Shown: positions 25,604 through 40,890, counted from the first letter of the stretch. The stretch is 64,000 bases of DNA from Xestospongia bergquistia (GCA_963965975.1 OZ014416.1:4464001-4528000), one strand, 5' to 3'. Program-made: numbers and translations. The notes: generated by a model not told the origin, from the sequence alone.

Positions 25604-28214
25604 CTAATGGAGTTTCCTCCGAAAATCTGTTACTATACAACTTACAACCCTTAGAACATTACATCATCAAATTAACGTTATCATGTGATCTCTAGTACTA
25701 ATAAGTAGACCTACTAAATGTAACAGAATTTAGTCCGCTCTAAAAATATAGTTAGTATACAACTTACAACCCTTAGAACATACATCATCAAATTAACATC
25801 ATCATGTGATCTCTAGTTGTTATAAATAGACTTGCTAAATGTAACAGAATTTAGTCTGCTCTAAAAATATAGTTAGTATACAACTTACAACCCTTAGAAC
25901 ATTACATCATCAAATTAACGTTATCATGTGATCTCTAGTACTAATAAGTAGACCTACTAAATGTAACAGAATTTAGTCCGCTCTAAAAATATAGTTAGTA
26001 TACAACTTACAACCCTTAGAACATACATCATCAAATTAACATCATCATGTGATCTCTAGTTGTTATAAATAGACTTGCTAAATGTAACAGAATTTAGTCT
26101 GCTCTATAAATATAGTTAGTATACAACTTACAACCCTTAGAACATTACATCATCAAATTAACATTTTCATGTGATCTCTAGTACTAATAAGTAGACCTAC
26201 TAAATGTAAAAGGATTTAGTCCGCTCTAAAAATATAGTTAGTATACAACTTACAACCCTTAGAACATACATCATCATATTAATATCATCATGTGATCTCT
26301 AGTTGTTATAAATAGACCTACTAAATGTAACATAATGGAGTTTCCTCTGAAAATCTAGTTACTATACAACTTACAACCCTTAGAACATACATCATCAAAT
26401 TAACATCATCATGTGATCTCTAGTTGTTATAAATAGACTTGCTAAATATAACAGAATTTAGTCTGCTCTAAAAATATAGTTAGTATACAACTTACAACCC
26501 TTAGAACATTACATCATCAAATTAACATTTTCATGTGATCTCTAGTACTAATAAGTAGACCTACTAAATGTAAAAGGATTTAGTCCGCTCTAAAAATATA
26601 GTTAGTATACAACTTACAACCCTTAGAACATACATCATCATATTAATATCATCATGTGATCTCTAGTTGTTATAAATAGACCTACTAAATGTAACATAAT
26701 GGAGTTTCCTCTAAAATATAGTTAGTATACAACTTACAACCCTTAGAACATACATCATCATATTAACATCATCATGTGAACTCTAGTTGTTATATAAATA
26801 GACCAACTAAATGTAACAGAATTTAGTCCGCTCAAAAAATAAGGTTAGTATACAACTTACAACTCTTAGAACATACATCATCATATTAACATCATCATGT
26901 GATCTCTAGTTGTTATATATAGACCTACTAAATGTAACATAATGGAGTTTCCTCTGAAAATCTAGTTACTATACAACTTACAACCCTTAGAAAAATACAT
27001 CATCAAATTAACGTTATCATGTGATATCTAGTACTAATAAGTAGTCCTACCTAATGTAACAGAATTTAGTCCGCTCTAAAAATATAGTTAGTATACAACT
27101 TACAACCCTTAGAACAAACATCATCATATTAACATCATCATGTGATCTCTAGTTGTTATATAAATAGAACAACTAAATGTAACAGAATTTAGTCCGCTCT
27201 AAAAATATGGTTAGTATACAACTTACAACCCTTAGAACATACATCATCATGTGATCACTAGTAGTTATAAATAGACCTACTAAATGTAACAGAATTTAGT
27301 TTGATGTGAAAATATAGTTATTGTACAACTTACAACACTTAGAACATTACATCATCAAATTAACGTTTTCATGTGATCTCTAGTACTAATAAGTAGACCC
27401 ACTAAATGTAAAAGGATTTAGTCTGCTCTAAAAATATAGTTAGTATACAACTTACAACCCTTAGAACATACATCATCATATTAACATCATCATGTGATCT
27501 CTAGTTGTTATAAATAGACCTACCAATTTATAACATAATGGAGTTTCCTCTGAAAATCTAGTTACTATACAACTTACAACCCTTAGAAAAATACATCATC
27601 AAATTAACATTATCATGTGATATCTAGTACTAATAAGTAGACCTACTAAATGTAACAGCATTTAGTCCGCTCTAAAAATATAGTTAGTATACAACTTACA
27701 ACCCTTAGAACATACATCATCATATTAACATCATCATGTGATCTCTAGTTGTTATAAATAGACGTACTAAATTTAACAGAATTTAGTCCGCTCTAAAAAC
27801 ATAGTTAGTATACAACTTACAACCCTTAGAACATACATCATCATATTAATGTGATCATGTCATCTCTAGGAGTTATAAGTAAACCTACTAAATGTAACAG
27901 AATTTAGTCTGCTCAGAAGATATAGTTATTGTACAACTTAAAACCCTTAGAACATTACATGATCATACATACAGTCGTATGCGAACTCTAGTAGTTATAA
28001 ATAGACTACTAAATGTAATAGAATTTAGTTTGCTATGAAAATATAGTTATTGTACAACTTACAACACTTACAACATTACATCATATTAATGTCATCATGT
28101 GATCTCTAGTAGTTATAAATCGACCTACTAAATGTAACATAATAGAGTTTCCTCTGAAAATTTAGTTACTATACAACTTACAACCTGTAGAACATTACAT
28201 CATCAAATTAACGT

Positions 28215-28984
28215 TATCATGTCATCTCTAGGAGTTATAAGTAGACCTACTGAATGTAACAGAATCTAATTTGCTCTGAAAATGTAGTTATTGTACAACT
28301 TACAACACTTACAACATTACATCATCATACATATAGTCGTATGTGATCTCTAGTAGTTATAAATAGACCTACTAAATGTAACAGAATTTAGTTTGCTATG
28401 AAAATATAGTTATTGTACATCTTACAACCCTTAGAACATTACATCATATTACTGTCATCATGTGATCTCTAGTAGTTATAAATCGACCTACTAAATGTAA
28501 CATAATGGAGTTTCCTCTGAAAATTTAGTTACTATACAACTTACAACCAATAGAACATTACATCATCAAATTAACGTTATCATGTGATCTCTAGTACTAA
28601 TAAGTATACCTACTAAATGTAACAGAATTTAGTCCACTCTAAAAATATAGTTAGTACACAACTTACCACCCTTAGAACATACATCATCAAATTAACGTCA
28701 TCATGTGATCTCTAGTTGTTATAAATAGACTTGCTAAATGTAACAGAATTTAGTCCGCTCTAAAAATATAGTTAGTATAAAACTTACAACCCTTAGAACA
28801 TACATCATCATATTAATGTGATCATGTGATCTCTAGTTGTTATAAGTAGACCTACTAAATGTAACAGAATTTAGTTTGCTATGAAAATATAGTTATTGTA
28901 CAACTTACAACCCTTACAACATAACATCATATTAATGTCATCATGTGATCTCTAGTAGTTATAAATAGACCTACTAAATGTAAC
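28215..28984. repeat. 770-bp segmental duplicate within the satellite, copy 2
   Basis: The second copy of the block at 24834-25603. Flanking units on both sides differ from those of copy 1, so the duplication has sharp edges. Confidence 0.85.
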
Positions 28985-31900
28985 ATAATAGAGTTTCCTC
29001 TGAAAATTTAGTTACTATACAACTTACAACCTGTAGAACATTACATCATCAAATTAACGTTATCATGTGATCTCTAGTACTAATAAGTAGACCTATTAAA
29101 TGTAACAGAATTTAGTCCGCTCTAAAAATATAGCTAGTATACAACTTACAACCCTTAGAACATACATCATCATATTAATGTGATCATGTCATGTCTAGGA
29201 GTTGTAAGTAGACCTACTAAATGTAACAGAATTTAGTTTGCTATGAAAATATAGTTACTGTAAAACTTACAACACTTACAACATTACATCATATTAATGT
29301 CATCATGTGATCTCTAGTAGTTATCAATCGACCTACTAAATGTAACAGAATGGAGTTTTCTCTGAAAATCTAGTTACTATACAACTTAAAACACTTAGAA
29401 CATTACATCATCAAATCAACGTTATCATTTGATCTCTAGTACTAATAAGTAAAGCTACTAAATGTAACAGAATTTAGTCCGCTCTAAAAATATAGTTAGT
29501 ATACAACTTACAACCCTTAGAACATATATATTAACATCATCATGTAATCTCTAGTTGTTATAAATAGACCTACTAAATGTAACATGATTTAGTCCTCTCT
29601 AAAAATATAGCTAGTATACTACATACAACTCTTAGAACATACATCATCATATTAATGTGATCATGTCATCTCTAGGAGATGTAAGTAGACCTACTAAATG
29701 TAACAGAATTTAGTTTGCTATGAAAATATAATTATTGTACAATTTACAACACTTAGAACATTACATTTTATTAATTTCATGATGTGATCTCTAGTAGTTA
29801 TCAATCGACCTACTAAATGTAACAGAATGGAGTTTTCTCTGAAAATCTAGTTACTATTCAACTTACAACCCGTAGAACATTACATCATCAAATTAACGTT
29901 ACCATGTGATCTCTAGTACTAATAAGTAGACCTACTAAATGTAACAGAATTTAGTCCGCTCTAAAAATATAGTTAGTATACAACTTACAACCCATAGAAC
30001 ATACATCATCATATTAACATCATCATGTGATCTGTAATTGTTATATAAATAGTCCTGCTAAATGTAACAGAATTTAGTCCACTCTAAAAATATAGTTAGT
30101 ATACAACTTACAACCCTTAGAACATACATCATCATATTAACATCATCATGTGATCTCTAGTTGTTATAAATAGACCTACTAAATGTAACAGAATTTAGTC
30201 CGCTCTAAAAATATAGTTAGTATACAACTTACAACCCTTAGAACATACATCATCATATTAATCTGATCATGTCATCTCTAGGAGTTATAAGTAGACCTAC
30301 TAAATGTAACAGAATTTAGTCCGCTCTAAAAATATAGTTAGTATACAACTTACAACCCTTAGAACATACATCATCATATTAATCTGATCATGTCATCTCT
30401 AGGAGTTATAAGTAGACCTACTAAATGTAACAGAATTTAGTTTGCTATGAAAATATAGTTAATGTACAACATACAACCCTTAGAACATTACATCATATTA
30501 ATGTTATCATGTGATCTCTAGTAGTTATAAATTGACCTACTAAATGCAACATAATGGAGTTTCCTCTGAAAATCTAGTTACTATACAACTTACAACCCTT
30601 AGAAAATACATCATCATATCAACATCATCATGTGATCTCTAGTTGTTATAAATAGACTGCTAAATGTAAGAGAATTTAGTCCGCTCTAATAATGTAGTTA
30701 GTATACAACTTACAACCCTTAGAACATACATCATCATATTAATGTGATCATGTCATCTCTAGGAGTTATAAGTAGACCTACTATATGTAACAGAATTTAG
30801 TTTGCTATGAAAATATAGTTAATGTACAACGTACAACCCTTAGAACATTACATCATATTAATGTTATAATGTGATCTCTAGTAGTTATAAATCGATCTAC
30901 TAAATGCAACACAATGGAGTTTCCTCTGAAAATCTAGTGATCTCTAGTAGTTATAAATCGACCTACTAAATGCAACTTACAAACCTTAGAACATACATCA
31001 TCATATTAATGTAATCATGTCATCTCTAAGAGTTATAAGTAGACGTACTAAAGGTATCAGAATCTTGTTGGCTCTAAAAATATAGTTAGCATTCAACAAG
31101 AAACCTTTAGAACATTACGTCTTATTACCATCATCATTTGATTTCTAACAATTATAAGTAGACCTAAAAAATGTAACAAAATTTAGTTTGCTCTGAAAAT
31201 GTAGATATTGTACAACTTACAACCCTTAGAACATTACATCATCATACATACAGTTTTATGTGATTTCTAGTAGTTATAAATAGAACTACTAAATGTAACA
31301 GAATTTAGTTTACTCTAAAAATGTAGTTACTATACAACTTAAAACTCTTAGAAGATTACATTGTCAGGTGATCTCTAGAAGTTAAAAGTAGATCTAACAG
31401 AATTTAGTTTGCTCTAAAAAAATAGTTAGTATACAACTTATAACCTTTAGAATGTTACATCATATTAACGTCATTTTGTGATCTCTAGGAGTTATAAGTA
31501 GACCTACTAAATGTAATAGAATTTAGTTTGCTCTAAAAATATAGTTAGTATACAACTTAAAACACTTAGAACATTACATCACCATACATACAGTTGTATT
31601 TGATCTCTATTAGTTATAAATAGACCTAAAAAATGTAACAGAATTGAGGTTGCTCTGAAAATATAGATATTGTACAACTTACAACCCTTAGAACATTACA
31701 TCATATTAATGACATTATGTGATCTCTACAAGTTATAAATAGACCTACTAAATGTAACAGAATTTCGTTTGCTCTGAAAATATTGTTATTGTATAACTTA
31801 CAACCCTTAGAACTTCATATCGTATTAATGTCATCATGTGATCTCTAGTAGTTATAAATCGACCTACTAAACTAACAGAATTTAGTTTGCTCTAAAAATA

Positions 31901-34900
31901 TAGCTAGTATACAACAGACAACCCTTAGAATATTACATCATATCAACGTCATCATGTGATCTCGAGTAGTTATAAATCGACCTACTAAATGCAACATAAT
32001 GGAGTTTCCTCTGAAAATCTAGTTACTATACAACTTACAACCCTTAGAAAATACATCATCATATTAACATCATCATGTGATCTCTAGTTGTTATAAATAG
32101 ACCTACTAAATGTAACATAATGGAGTTTCCCCTTAAAATCTTGTTACTATACAACTTACAATCCATAGAACATTCATCATCAAATTAACGTTATCATGTG
32201 ATCTCTAGTACTTATAAGTAGACCTACTAAATGTAACAGAATTTAGTTTGCTCTAAAAATATAGTTAGTATACAACTTACAACCCTTAGAAAATACATCA
32301 TCATATTAACATCATCATGTGATCTCTAGTTGTTATAAATAGACCTACTAAATGTAACATAATGGAGTTTCCCCTTAAAATCTTGTTACTATACAACTTA
32401 CAATCCATAGAACATTCATCATCAAATTAACGTTATCATGTGATCTCTAGTACTTATAAGTAGACCTACTAAATGTAACAGAATTTAGTTTGCTCTAAAA
32501 ATATAGTTAGTATACAACTTACAACCCTTAGAACATTACATCATATTAAAGTCATCATATGATCTCTAGTAGTTATAAATCAACCTACTAAATGTAACAA
32601 AGTGGAGTTTCCTCAGAAAATCCTGTTACTATACAACTTACAACCCTTAGAACATTACATCATCAAATTAACGTCATCATGTGATCTCTAGTAGTTATAA
32701 ATAGACCTACTAAGTGTGACAGAATTTAGTTTGCTATGAAAATATAGTTATTATACAACTTATAACCCTTAGAACATTACATTATCATACATACAGTCGT
32801 ATGTGATCTCTAGTAGTTATAAATAGACCTACTAAGTGTGACAGAATTTAGTTTGCTATGAAAATATAGTTATTATACCACTTACAACCCTTAGAACATT
32901 ACATCATACTAATGTCATCATGTGATCTCTAGTAGTTATAAATCGACCTACTAAATGTAACAGAATGGAGTTTCCTCTGAAAATCTAGTTACTATACAAG
33001 TTAGAACATTACATCATCAAATTAACGTCATCAAGCGACCTCTAGTACTTATAAGTAGACCTACTAAATGTAACAGAATTAGTTCGCTCTTAAAATATAG
33101 TTAGTATACAACCTACAACCCTTAGAACATACATCATTTATATTAATGTGATCATGTCATCTCTAGGAGTTATAAGTAAACCTACTAAATGTAACAGAAT
33201 TTAGTTTGCTATGAAAATATAGTTATTGTACAACTTACAACACTTACAACATTACATCATATTAATGTCATCATGTGATCTCTAGTAGTTATAAATTGAC
33301 ATACTAAATGTAACAGAATTTATCTCGCTTTAAAAGTGTAGTTAATATACAACTTACAACCCTTAGAACATTACATCATATTAATGTCATCATGTGATCT
33401 CTAGTAGTTATAAATCGACCTACTAAATGTAACAGAATGGAGTTTCCTCTGAAAATCTAGTTACTATACAAGTTACAACCCTTAGAACATTACATCATGA
33501 AATTAACGTCATCAAGTGATCTCAGTACTTATAAATAGACCTACTAAATGTAACAGAATTTAGTTTACTCTAAAAATGTAGTTACTATACAACTTAAAAC
33601 TCTTAGAAGATTACATTGTCAGGTGATCTCTAGAAGTTAAAAGTAGATCTAACAGAATTTAGTTTGCTCTAAAAAAATAGTTAGTATACAACTTATAACC
33701 TTTAGAATGTTACATCATATTAACGTCATCTTGTGATCTCTAGGAGTTATAAGTAGACCTACTAAATGTAATAGAATTTAGTTTGCTCTAAAAATATAGT
33801 TAGTATACAACTTAAAACACTTAGAACATTACATCACCATACATACAGTTGTATTTGATCTCTATTAGTTATAAATAGACCTACTAAATGTAACAGAATT
33901 GAGGCTGCTCTGAAAATATAGTTAGTGTACAACTTACAACCCTTAGAACATTACATCATATTAATGACATTATGTGATCTCTACAAGTTATAAATAGACC
34001 TACTAAATGTAACAGAATTTCGTTTGCTCTGAAAATATTGTTATTGTACAACTTACAACCCTTAGAACTTCATATCGTATTAATGTCATCATGTGATCTC
34101 TAGTAGTTATAAATCAACCTACTAAACTAACAGAATTTAGTTTGCTCTTAAAATATAGCTAGTATACAACAGACAACCCTTAGAATATTACATCATATCA
34201 ACGTCATCATGTGATCTCGAGTAGTTATAAATCGACCTACTAAATGCAACATAATGGAGTTTCCTCTGAAAATCTTGTTACTATACAACTTACAATCCAT
34301 AGAACATTCATCATCAAATTAACATTATCATGTGATCTCTAGTACTTATAAGTAGACCTACTAAATGTAACAGAATTTAGTTTGCTCTAAAAATATAGTT
34401 AGTATACAACTTACAACCCTTAGAACATTACATCATATTAAAGTCATCATATGATCTCTAGTAGTTATAAATCAACCTACTAAATGTAACAAAGTGGAGT
34501 TTCCTCAGAAAATCTAGTTACTATACAACTTACAACCCTTAGAACATTACATCATCAAATTAACGTCATCATGTGATCTCTAGAAGTTATAAATAGACCT
34601 ACTAAGTGTGACAGAATTTAGTTTGCTATGAAAATATAGTTATTATACAACTTACAACCCTTAGAACATTACATCATACTAATGTCATCATGTGATCTCT
34701 AGTAGTTATAAATCGACCTACTAAATGTAACAGAATGGAGTTTCCTCTGAAAATCTAGTTACTATACAAGTTACAACATTACATCATCAAATTAACGTCA
34801 TGAAGTGACCTCTAGTACTTATAAGTAGACCTACTAAATGTAACAGAATTAGTCCGCTCTTAAAATATAGTTAGCATACAACTTACAACCCTTAGAACAT

Positions 34901-37625
34901 ACATCATCATATTAATGTGATCATGTCATCTCTAGGAGTTATAAGTAGACCTACTAAATGTAACAGAATTTAGTTTACTATGAAAATATAGTTATTATAC
35001 AACTTACAACACTTACAACATTACATCATATTAATGTCATCATACGATCTTTAGTAGTTATAAATCAACCTACTAAATGTAACAAAGTAGAGTTTCCTCA
35101 GAAAATTTAGTTACTATACAACTTACAACCCTTAGAACATTACATCATCAAATTAACGTCATCATGTGATCTCTAGTTGTTATAAATAGACCTACTAAAT
35201 GAACAGAATTTAGTTCACTCTAAAAATGTAGTTAGTATACAACTTACAAACCTTAGAACATACATCATCATATTAACGTAATCATGTCATCTCTAGGAGT
35301 TATAAGTAGACGTACTAAAGGTATCAGAATCTTGTTGGCTCTAAAAATATAGTTAGCATTCAACAAGAAACCTTTAGAACATTACGTCTTATTAACATCA
35401 TCATTTGATTTCTAACAGTTATAAGTAGACCTAAAAAATGTAACAAAATTTAGTTTGCTCTATATAGATATTGTACAACTTACAACCCTTAGAACATTAC
35501 ATCATCATACATACAGTTTTATGTGATTTCTAGTAGTTATAAATAGAACTACTAAATGTAACAGAATTTAGTTTACTCTAAAAATGTAGTTACTATACAA
35601 CTTAAAACTCTTAGAAGATTACATTGTCAGGTGATCTCTAGAAGTTAAAAGTAGATCTAACAGAATTTAGTTTGCTCTAAAAAAATAGTTAGTATACAAC
35701 TTATAACCTTTAGAATGTTACATCATATTAACGTCATCATGTGATCTCTAGGAGTTATAAGTAGACCTACTAAATGTAATAGAATTTAGTTTGCTCTAAA
35801 AATATGGTTAGTATACAACTTAAAACACTTAGAACATTACATCACCATACATACAGTTGTATTTGATCTCTATTAGTTATAAATAGACCTACTAAATGTA
35901 ACAGAATTGAGGTTGCTCTGAAAATATAGTTAGTGTACAACTTACAACCCTTAGAACATTACATCATATTAATGACATTATGTGATCTCTACAAGTTATA
36001 AATAGACCTACTAAATGTAACAGAATTTCGTTTGCTCTGAAAATATTGTTATTGTACAACTTACAACCCTTAGAATATTACATCATATCAACGTCATCAT
36101 GTGATCTCTAGGAGTTATAAATAGACCTACTAAATGTAACAGAATTTAGCTCGCTCTAAAAATGTAGTTAATATACAACTTACAACCCTTAGAACATACA
36201 CCATCATATTAATGTCATCATATGATCTCTAGGAGTTAGAAATAGACCTACTAAATGTAACAGAATTTAGTTTGCTCTTGAAAATATAGCTAGCATACAA
36301 CTTACAACCCTTAAAATATTACATCATATCAACGTCATCATGTGATCTCTAGTACTTATAAGTAGACCTACTAAATGTAACAGAATTTAGTTTGCTCTAA
36401 AAATATAGTTAATATACAACTTACAACCCTTAGAACATACATCATCATATTAATGAGATCATGTGATCTCTAGGAGTTATAAATAGACCTACTAAATGTA
36501 ACAGAAATTAGTTTGCTCTGAAAATATAGTTATTGTACAACTTACAACCCTTAGAACTTTACATCATATTAATGTCATCATGTGATCTCTAGTAGTTATA
36601 AATCGACCTACTAAACGTAACAGAATTTAGTTTGCTCTAAAAATATAGCTAGTATACAACTTACAACCCTTAGAATATTACATCATATTAATGTCATCAT
36701 GTGATCTCTAGGAGTTATAAACAGACCTACTAAATGTAACAGAATTTAGTTTGCTCTTGAAAATATAGTTAGCGTACAATTTACAACCCTTAGAATATTA
36801 CATCATATTAATGTGATCATGTGATCTCTAGGAGTTAGAAGTAGACCTACTAAATGGAATAGAATTTAGTTTGCTCTAAAAATATAGTTAGTGTACAACT
36901 TACAACCCTTAGAACTTCACATCATATAAATGTCATCATGTGATCTCTAGGAGTTATAAACAGACCTACTAAATGTAACAGAATTTAGTTTGCTCTTCAA
37001 AATATAGTTAGCGTACAACTTACAACCCTTAGAATATTACATCATATTAATGTGATCATGTGATCTCTAAGAGTTAGAAGTAGACCTACTAAATGTAATA
37101 GAATTTAGTTTGTTCTAAAAATATAGTTAGTGTACAACTTACAACCCTTAGAACTTCACATCATATAAATGTCATCATGTGATCTCTAGGAGTTATAAAC
37201 AGACCTACTAAATGTAACAGAATTTAGTTTGCTTTAAAAAGAAAGTTACTATACAACATACAACCCTTAGAATATTACATCATATTAACATCATCGTGTG
37301 ATCTCTAGTAGTTAGAAGTAGACCTAATAAATGCAATAGAATTTAGTTTGCTCTAAAAATATAGTTAGTGTACAATTTACAACCCTTAGAACTTCACATC
37401 ATATTAATGTCATCATGTGATCTCTAGTAGTTATAAATCGACTAAACGTAACAGAATTTAGTTTGCTTTAGAAATATAGCTAGTATACAACTGACAACCC
37501 TTAGAATATTACATCATATTAACGTCATCATGTGATCTCTAGGAGTTATAAATAAACGTACTAAATGTAACAGTAGAGATCATGTGATCTCTACTGGTTA
37601 TAAATAGACCTACTAAATGTAACAG

Positions 37626-37805
37626 TATATTCTAAGGGTTGTCTGTTGTATACTAGCTATATTTTTAGAGCAAACTAAATTCTGTTAGTTTAGTAGGTCA
37701 ATTTATAACTACTAGAGATCACATGATGACATTAATATGATATGAAGTTCTAAGGGTTGTAAGTTGTACAATAACAATATTTTCAGAGCAAACGAAATTC
37801 TGTTA
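37626..37805 (-). repeat. inverted segment inside the 122-bp array
   Basis: These 180 bases read as the reverse complement of the satellite, while everything around is forward. Reversed, they match the variant order at 31765-31930 and 34015-34190, including TAGCTAGTATACAACAGAC and AATTTCGTTTGCTCTG. The near-palindrome GTAGAGATCATGTGATCTC is at about 37573. Confidence 0.88.
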
Positions 37806-38708
37806 TAATTAGTAGTTATAAATCGACCTACTAAACGTAACTGAATTTAGTTTTCTCTAAAAATATAGTTAGTATACAACTTACAACCCTTAGAACGTTA
37901 CATCATGATACATATAGTCATATGTGATCTCTAGTAGATATAAACAGACCTACTAAATGTAACAGAATATAGTTTGTTATGAAAATATAGTTATTGTACA
38001 ACTTACAACCCTTAGAACATTACATCATCAAATTAACGTCATCATGTGATCTCTAATACTAATAAGTAGACCTATTAAATGTAACAGAATTTAGTTCGCT
38101 CTAAAAATATAGTTAGTATACAACTTACAACCCTTAAAACATACATCATCATATTAACGTCATCATTTGGTCTCTAGTAGTCATAAGTAGACCTACTAAA
38201 TGTAACAGAATTTAGTCTGCTCTAAAAATATAGTTAGTTTACAACTTACAACCCTTACAACATACATCATCATATTAGCGTCATCATGTGATCTCTAGTA
38301 GTTATAAATAGACGTACTAAATGTAACAGAATTTTGTTTGCTCTAAAAATGTAGTTACTATAAATTTAAAACCCTTAGAAGATTACATTGTCAGGTGATC
38401 TCTAGAAGTTAAAAGTAGATCTAACAAAATTTAGTTAGCTCTAAAAATATAGTTAGTACACAACTTACAACCCTTAGAACATTACATCATCATACTAACA
38501 TCATCAGATGATCTCTAGTAGTTATAAATAGACTTACTAAATGTAACAGAATTTAGTTTGCGCTTAAAATATACTTAGTATTACAACTTACAAACCATAG
38601 AACATTACATCATCATATTAACATCATCAGGTGATCTGTAGTAGTTAAAATAGATTTACTAAATGTAACAGAATTCAGTTCGCTCTAAAAATATAGTTAG
38701 TATACAAC

Positions 38709-39480
38709 TTGTTAAAGAGAACCCACTAAAGGAACACATGAGGACAAAAATACTAACAATTCCATGAGATGTAATGGAACGGTAACCCAAGACAGAATGG
38801 AACACAGAGTAACATATTGAAGAGGTGGTCATATTTAAAGAAATATTGTCAGACAAAAGCACTAATGAAGTGTGGTAAGACAAGAATGAGTGGAATACAG
38901 AAGTTATTTAATTAGTAACATGTTCAAGAGGTGGTTACACTAAAGGAATATTTGAGGAATTATTAGTACACAAAATCAATAAAAAAGTATGTACAGGTCA
39001 TTGAGATTGGTGGGTATGTGTACATCATTGAAATAGGTATGTACATGTTATTGTGGGTATGTGCTTGTCATAATGTAGGTATGTATGTACATATAACTGG
39101 GATATATATCACTGGGCTATGAAACATTACATAGCTGGATCACAAAAGATTTGGTATGTGTACATATGTTGCTATGCTACATTATGTGGCCAATATGAAA
39201 TTATGTAATATATCTTTGGACTACATTGTGTTATAGGATATTATGTGACTGGATCTCAAGATACACATGTATTAATATGATTATGTATATGTCAGAATAA
39301 GATCAGGGTTATATAGTATGTGTAGATGTACAAGTACAATTTATAGGATTGACAAGTTAGGGTTACATAGGACGTGTATGTGTATATGTACATATTATAG
39401 GACTGACAAGACAAAGAGATGAGGGTTACATAGGATATGTATGTGTATATGTACATGTTATAGGACAAGACAAGAGATTA
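38709..39480. repeat. degenerate short tandem repeats flanking the satellite
   Basis: Near 38716-38960 phrases such as AAGAGGTGGT and ACTAAAGGAA recur. From 39000 to 39470 units based on GGTATGTACATG and then GGTTACATAGGA with GTATGTGTATATGTACAT repeat at about 60 bases. No gene was found. Confidence 0.6.
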
Positions 39481-40846
39481 GAGTTTTAGGATATACATTT
39501 TGTGTCACAAACTGCCAGTACATTCACTGAAATGGTTTTAATAATAAGATAATGGCTACTAGAGAACAACAACAGGACTTAAGACTACAAGTTGTTACAA
39601 GTCACAATGTTTGTAGTTTAAATAAGAAATCACCTAATTAATGCTAAATTAAAGGTCACTTAAAAGGACACACTAACCTCATGTGTTGACTCCAGTCCTT
39701 GAGATAAATTTTAACAACATTGATGTTATACAGTTGATACTATTAATACAACATACAACGATATGACACAATAACATTACGATGGTTGAGCATGTTCTAA
39801 AATTAGACTCTTTGACCCACAAACCTCATGTACTTAGCTACATGACTGCCCTATATCTACAAGCTTACTATGTCAAGGGAAGCAAGTTAACAATCTGTCA
39901 TAAATTATATATTATAGACTTGGAGAATAGTTTAGTTTTTTCTAAAAATTACACAACTACTCCTCATTCTAGTAAAACTGTAGTCTGAATGTACAAAAAC
40001 TTCTTCAATGCATCAACCAGGCTCCCAATCGAAAACACAGATGTTATGCTAGAAAAAAGTTTTCACAAAGTTATGGCATTACTATTCTAGCTATATAATG
40101 ACTAACAGTCAAAGGCTCTTCATAACTGAAAAAAGGGACTTTCATATTATATAGTTATATGAATACACATTATGGTGTCGGCCATGGCATTACATTAAGT
40201 CAATCTCCAAAAAAGCTATGTGTTAGTACATATTATACACACAACTACGTACAGCAACTTTGATATCACAAGGCTCTATGAATGTAGTCATATTTATAGA
40301 AGACAATACATAATATATGTGTGCGTTAATATAATTCAGTAATTATTACACAAAAACTCTCTAATTCAAGATGGTAGACCTAATGACTTCAATGCAGCTA
40401 CGTATAAATAAATCTGGATCAGACAAAAGTTAGAAGATGCTTCGTTAGTATATAAGTATTTTTACTACAAAAGCTTGACTACCAAATAGAGATGCAATAC
40501 TAATTTTAAATACCCTAACTATCTATAGGCCATCTATAGGCTACCAATATTTTTTTTGTAGTTACAAGAGTTAAGAGGAAAGTTTTACACATATCTACAT
40601 TGTGTACAATTAATCTGACCGAGTAGTCTTCTCTGTCTTTTACTGCTAAAAATCGGAACCAGCATACATGGTTTCTTCGTTGTTGTCTTGATGATAATTT
40701 CTGATCGTTGTAACATTTTCTGTTCATAATGTGAGCGAGACTTGGCAAGATAGCAGCTTCTCGTCAGCACTGCCAGACGTCGTCTGCCTTCGTCTTGTTG
40801 AAATGAAGCGGTTCAACTAGAGTATACTATCTTTACCACTAAAAAA
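39481..40846. other. AT-rich DNA; GC-richer patch near 40700-40830
   Basis: No recognisable exon. Minus-strand frames of 61 and 77 codons at 40515-40770 lack any family signature. The relatively GC-rich patch at 40700-40830 lies beside the palindromic module and could be a promoter or 5' UTR read leftwards. Confidence 0.35.
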
Positions 40847-40890
40847 TTGGCGCTACTAAGCGGGTTGTCAAACTTAGCATGCTCAGTTTA
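40847..40890. promoter_or_regulatory. second copy of the palindromic module
   Basis: TTGGCGCTACTAAG is followed at the same distance by AACTTAGCATGCTCAGTT (40871-40888), one base away from the perfect palindrome at 11204-11221. Order and spacing match the first copy while the surroundings do not, which suggests a shared functional site or two ends of one repeat family. Confidence 0.4.

Larger units (their letters stand above)
23352..38708. repeat. 122-bp satellite array
   Basis: About 125 tandem copies of a unit near 122 bases: CTCTAGTAGTTATAAATAGA, CCTACTAAATGTAACAGAAT, TTAGTTTGCTCTAAAAATAT, AGTTAGTATACAACTTACAA, CCCTTAGAACATTACATCAT, then a variable spacer ending ATCATGTGAT. Variants (TTTAGTCCGCT, GGAGTTTCCTC, CATACAGTCGTATG) are arranged in larger repeats. 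A rare deletion variant (TTGTCAGGTGATCTCTAGAA) recurs at 31361, 33616, 35624 and 38388. One block of about 770 bases occurs twice, apparently without differences. The last few units (after about 38460) are the most diverged. Confidence 0.96.

Noticed and set aside
40515..40770. Two overlapping minus-strand frames as genes
   Set aside because: No family signature, no splice support, and they overlap in different frames; only the possible promoter next to them is kept.
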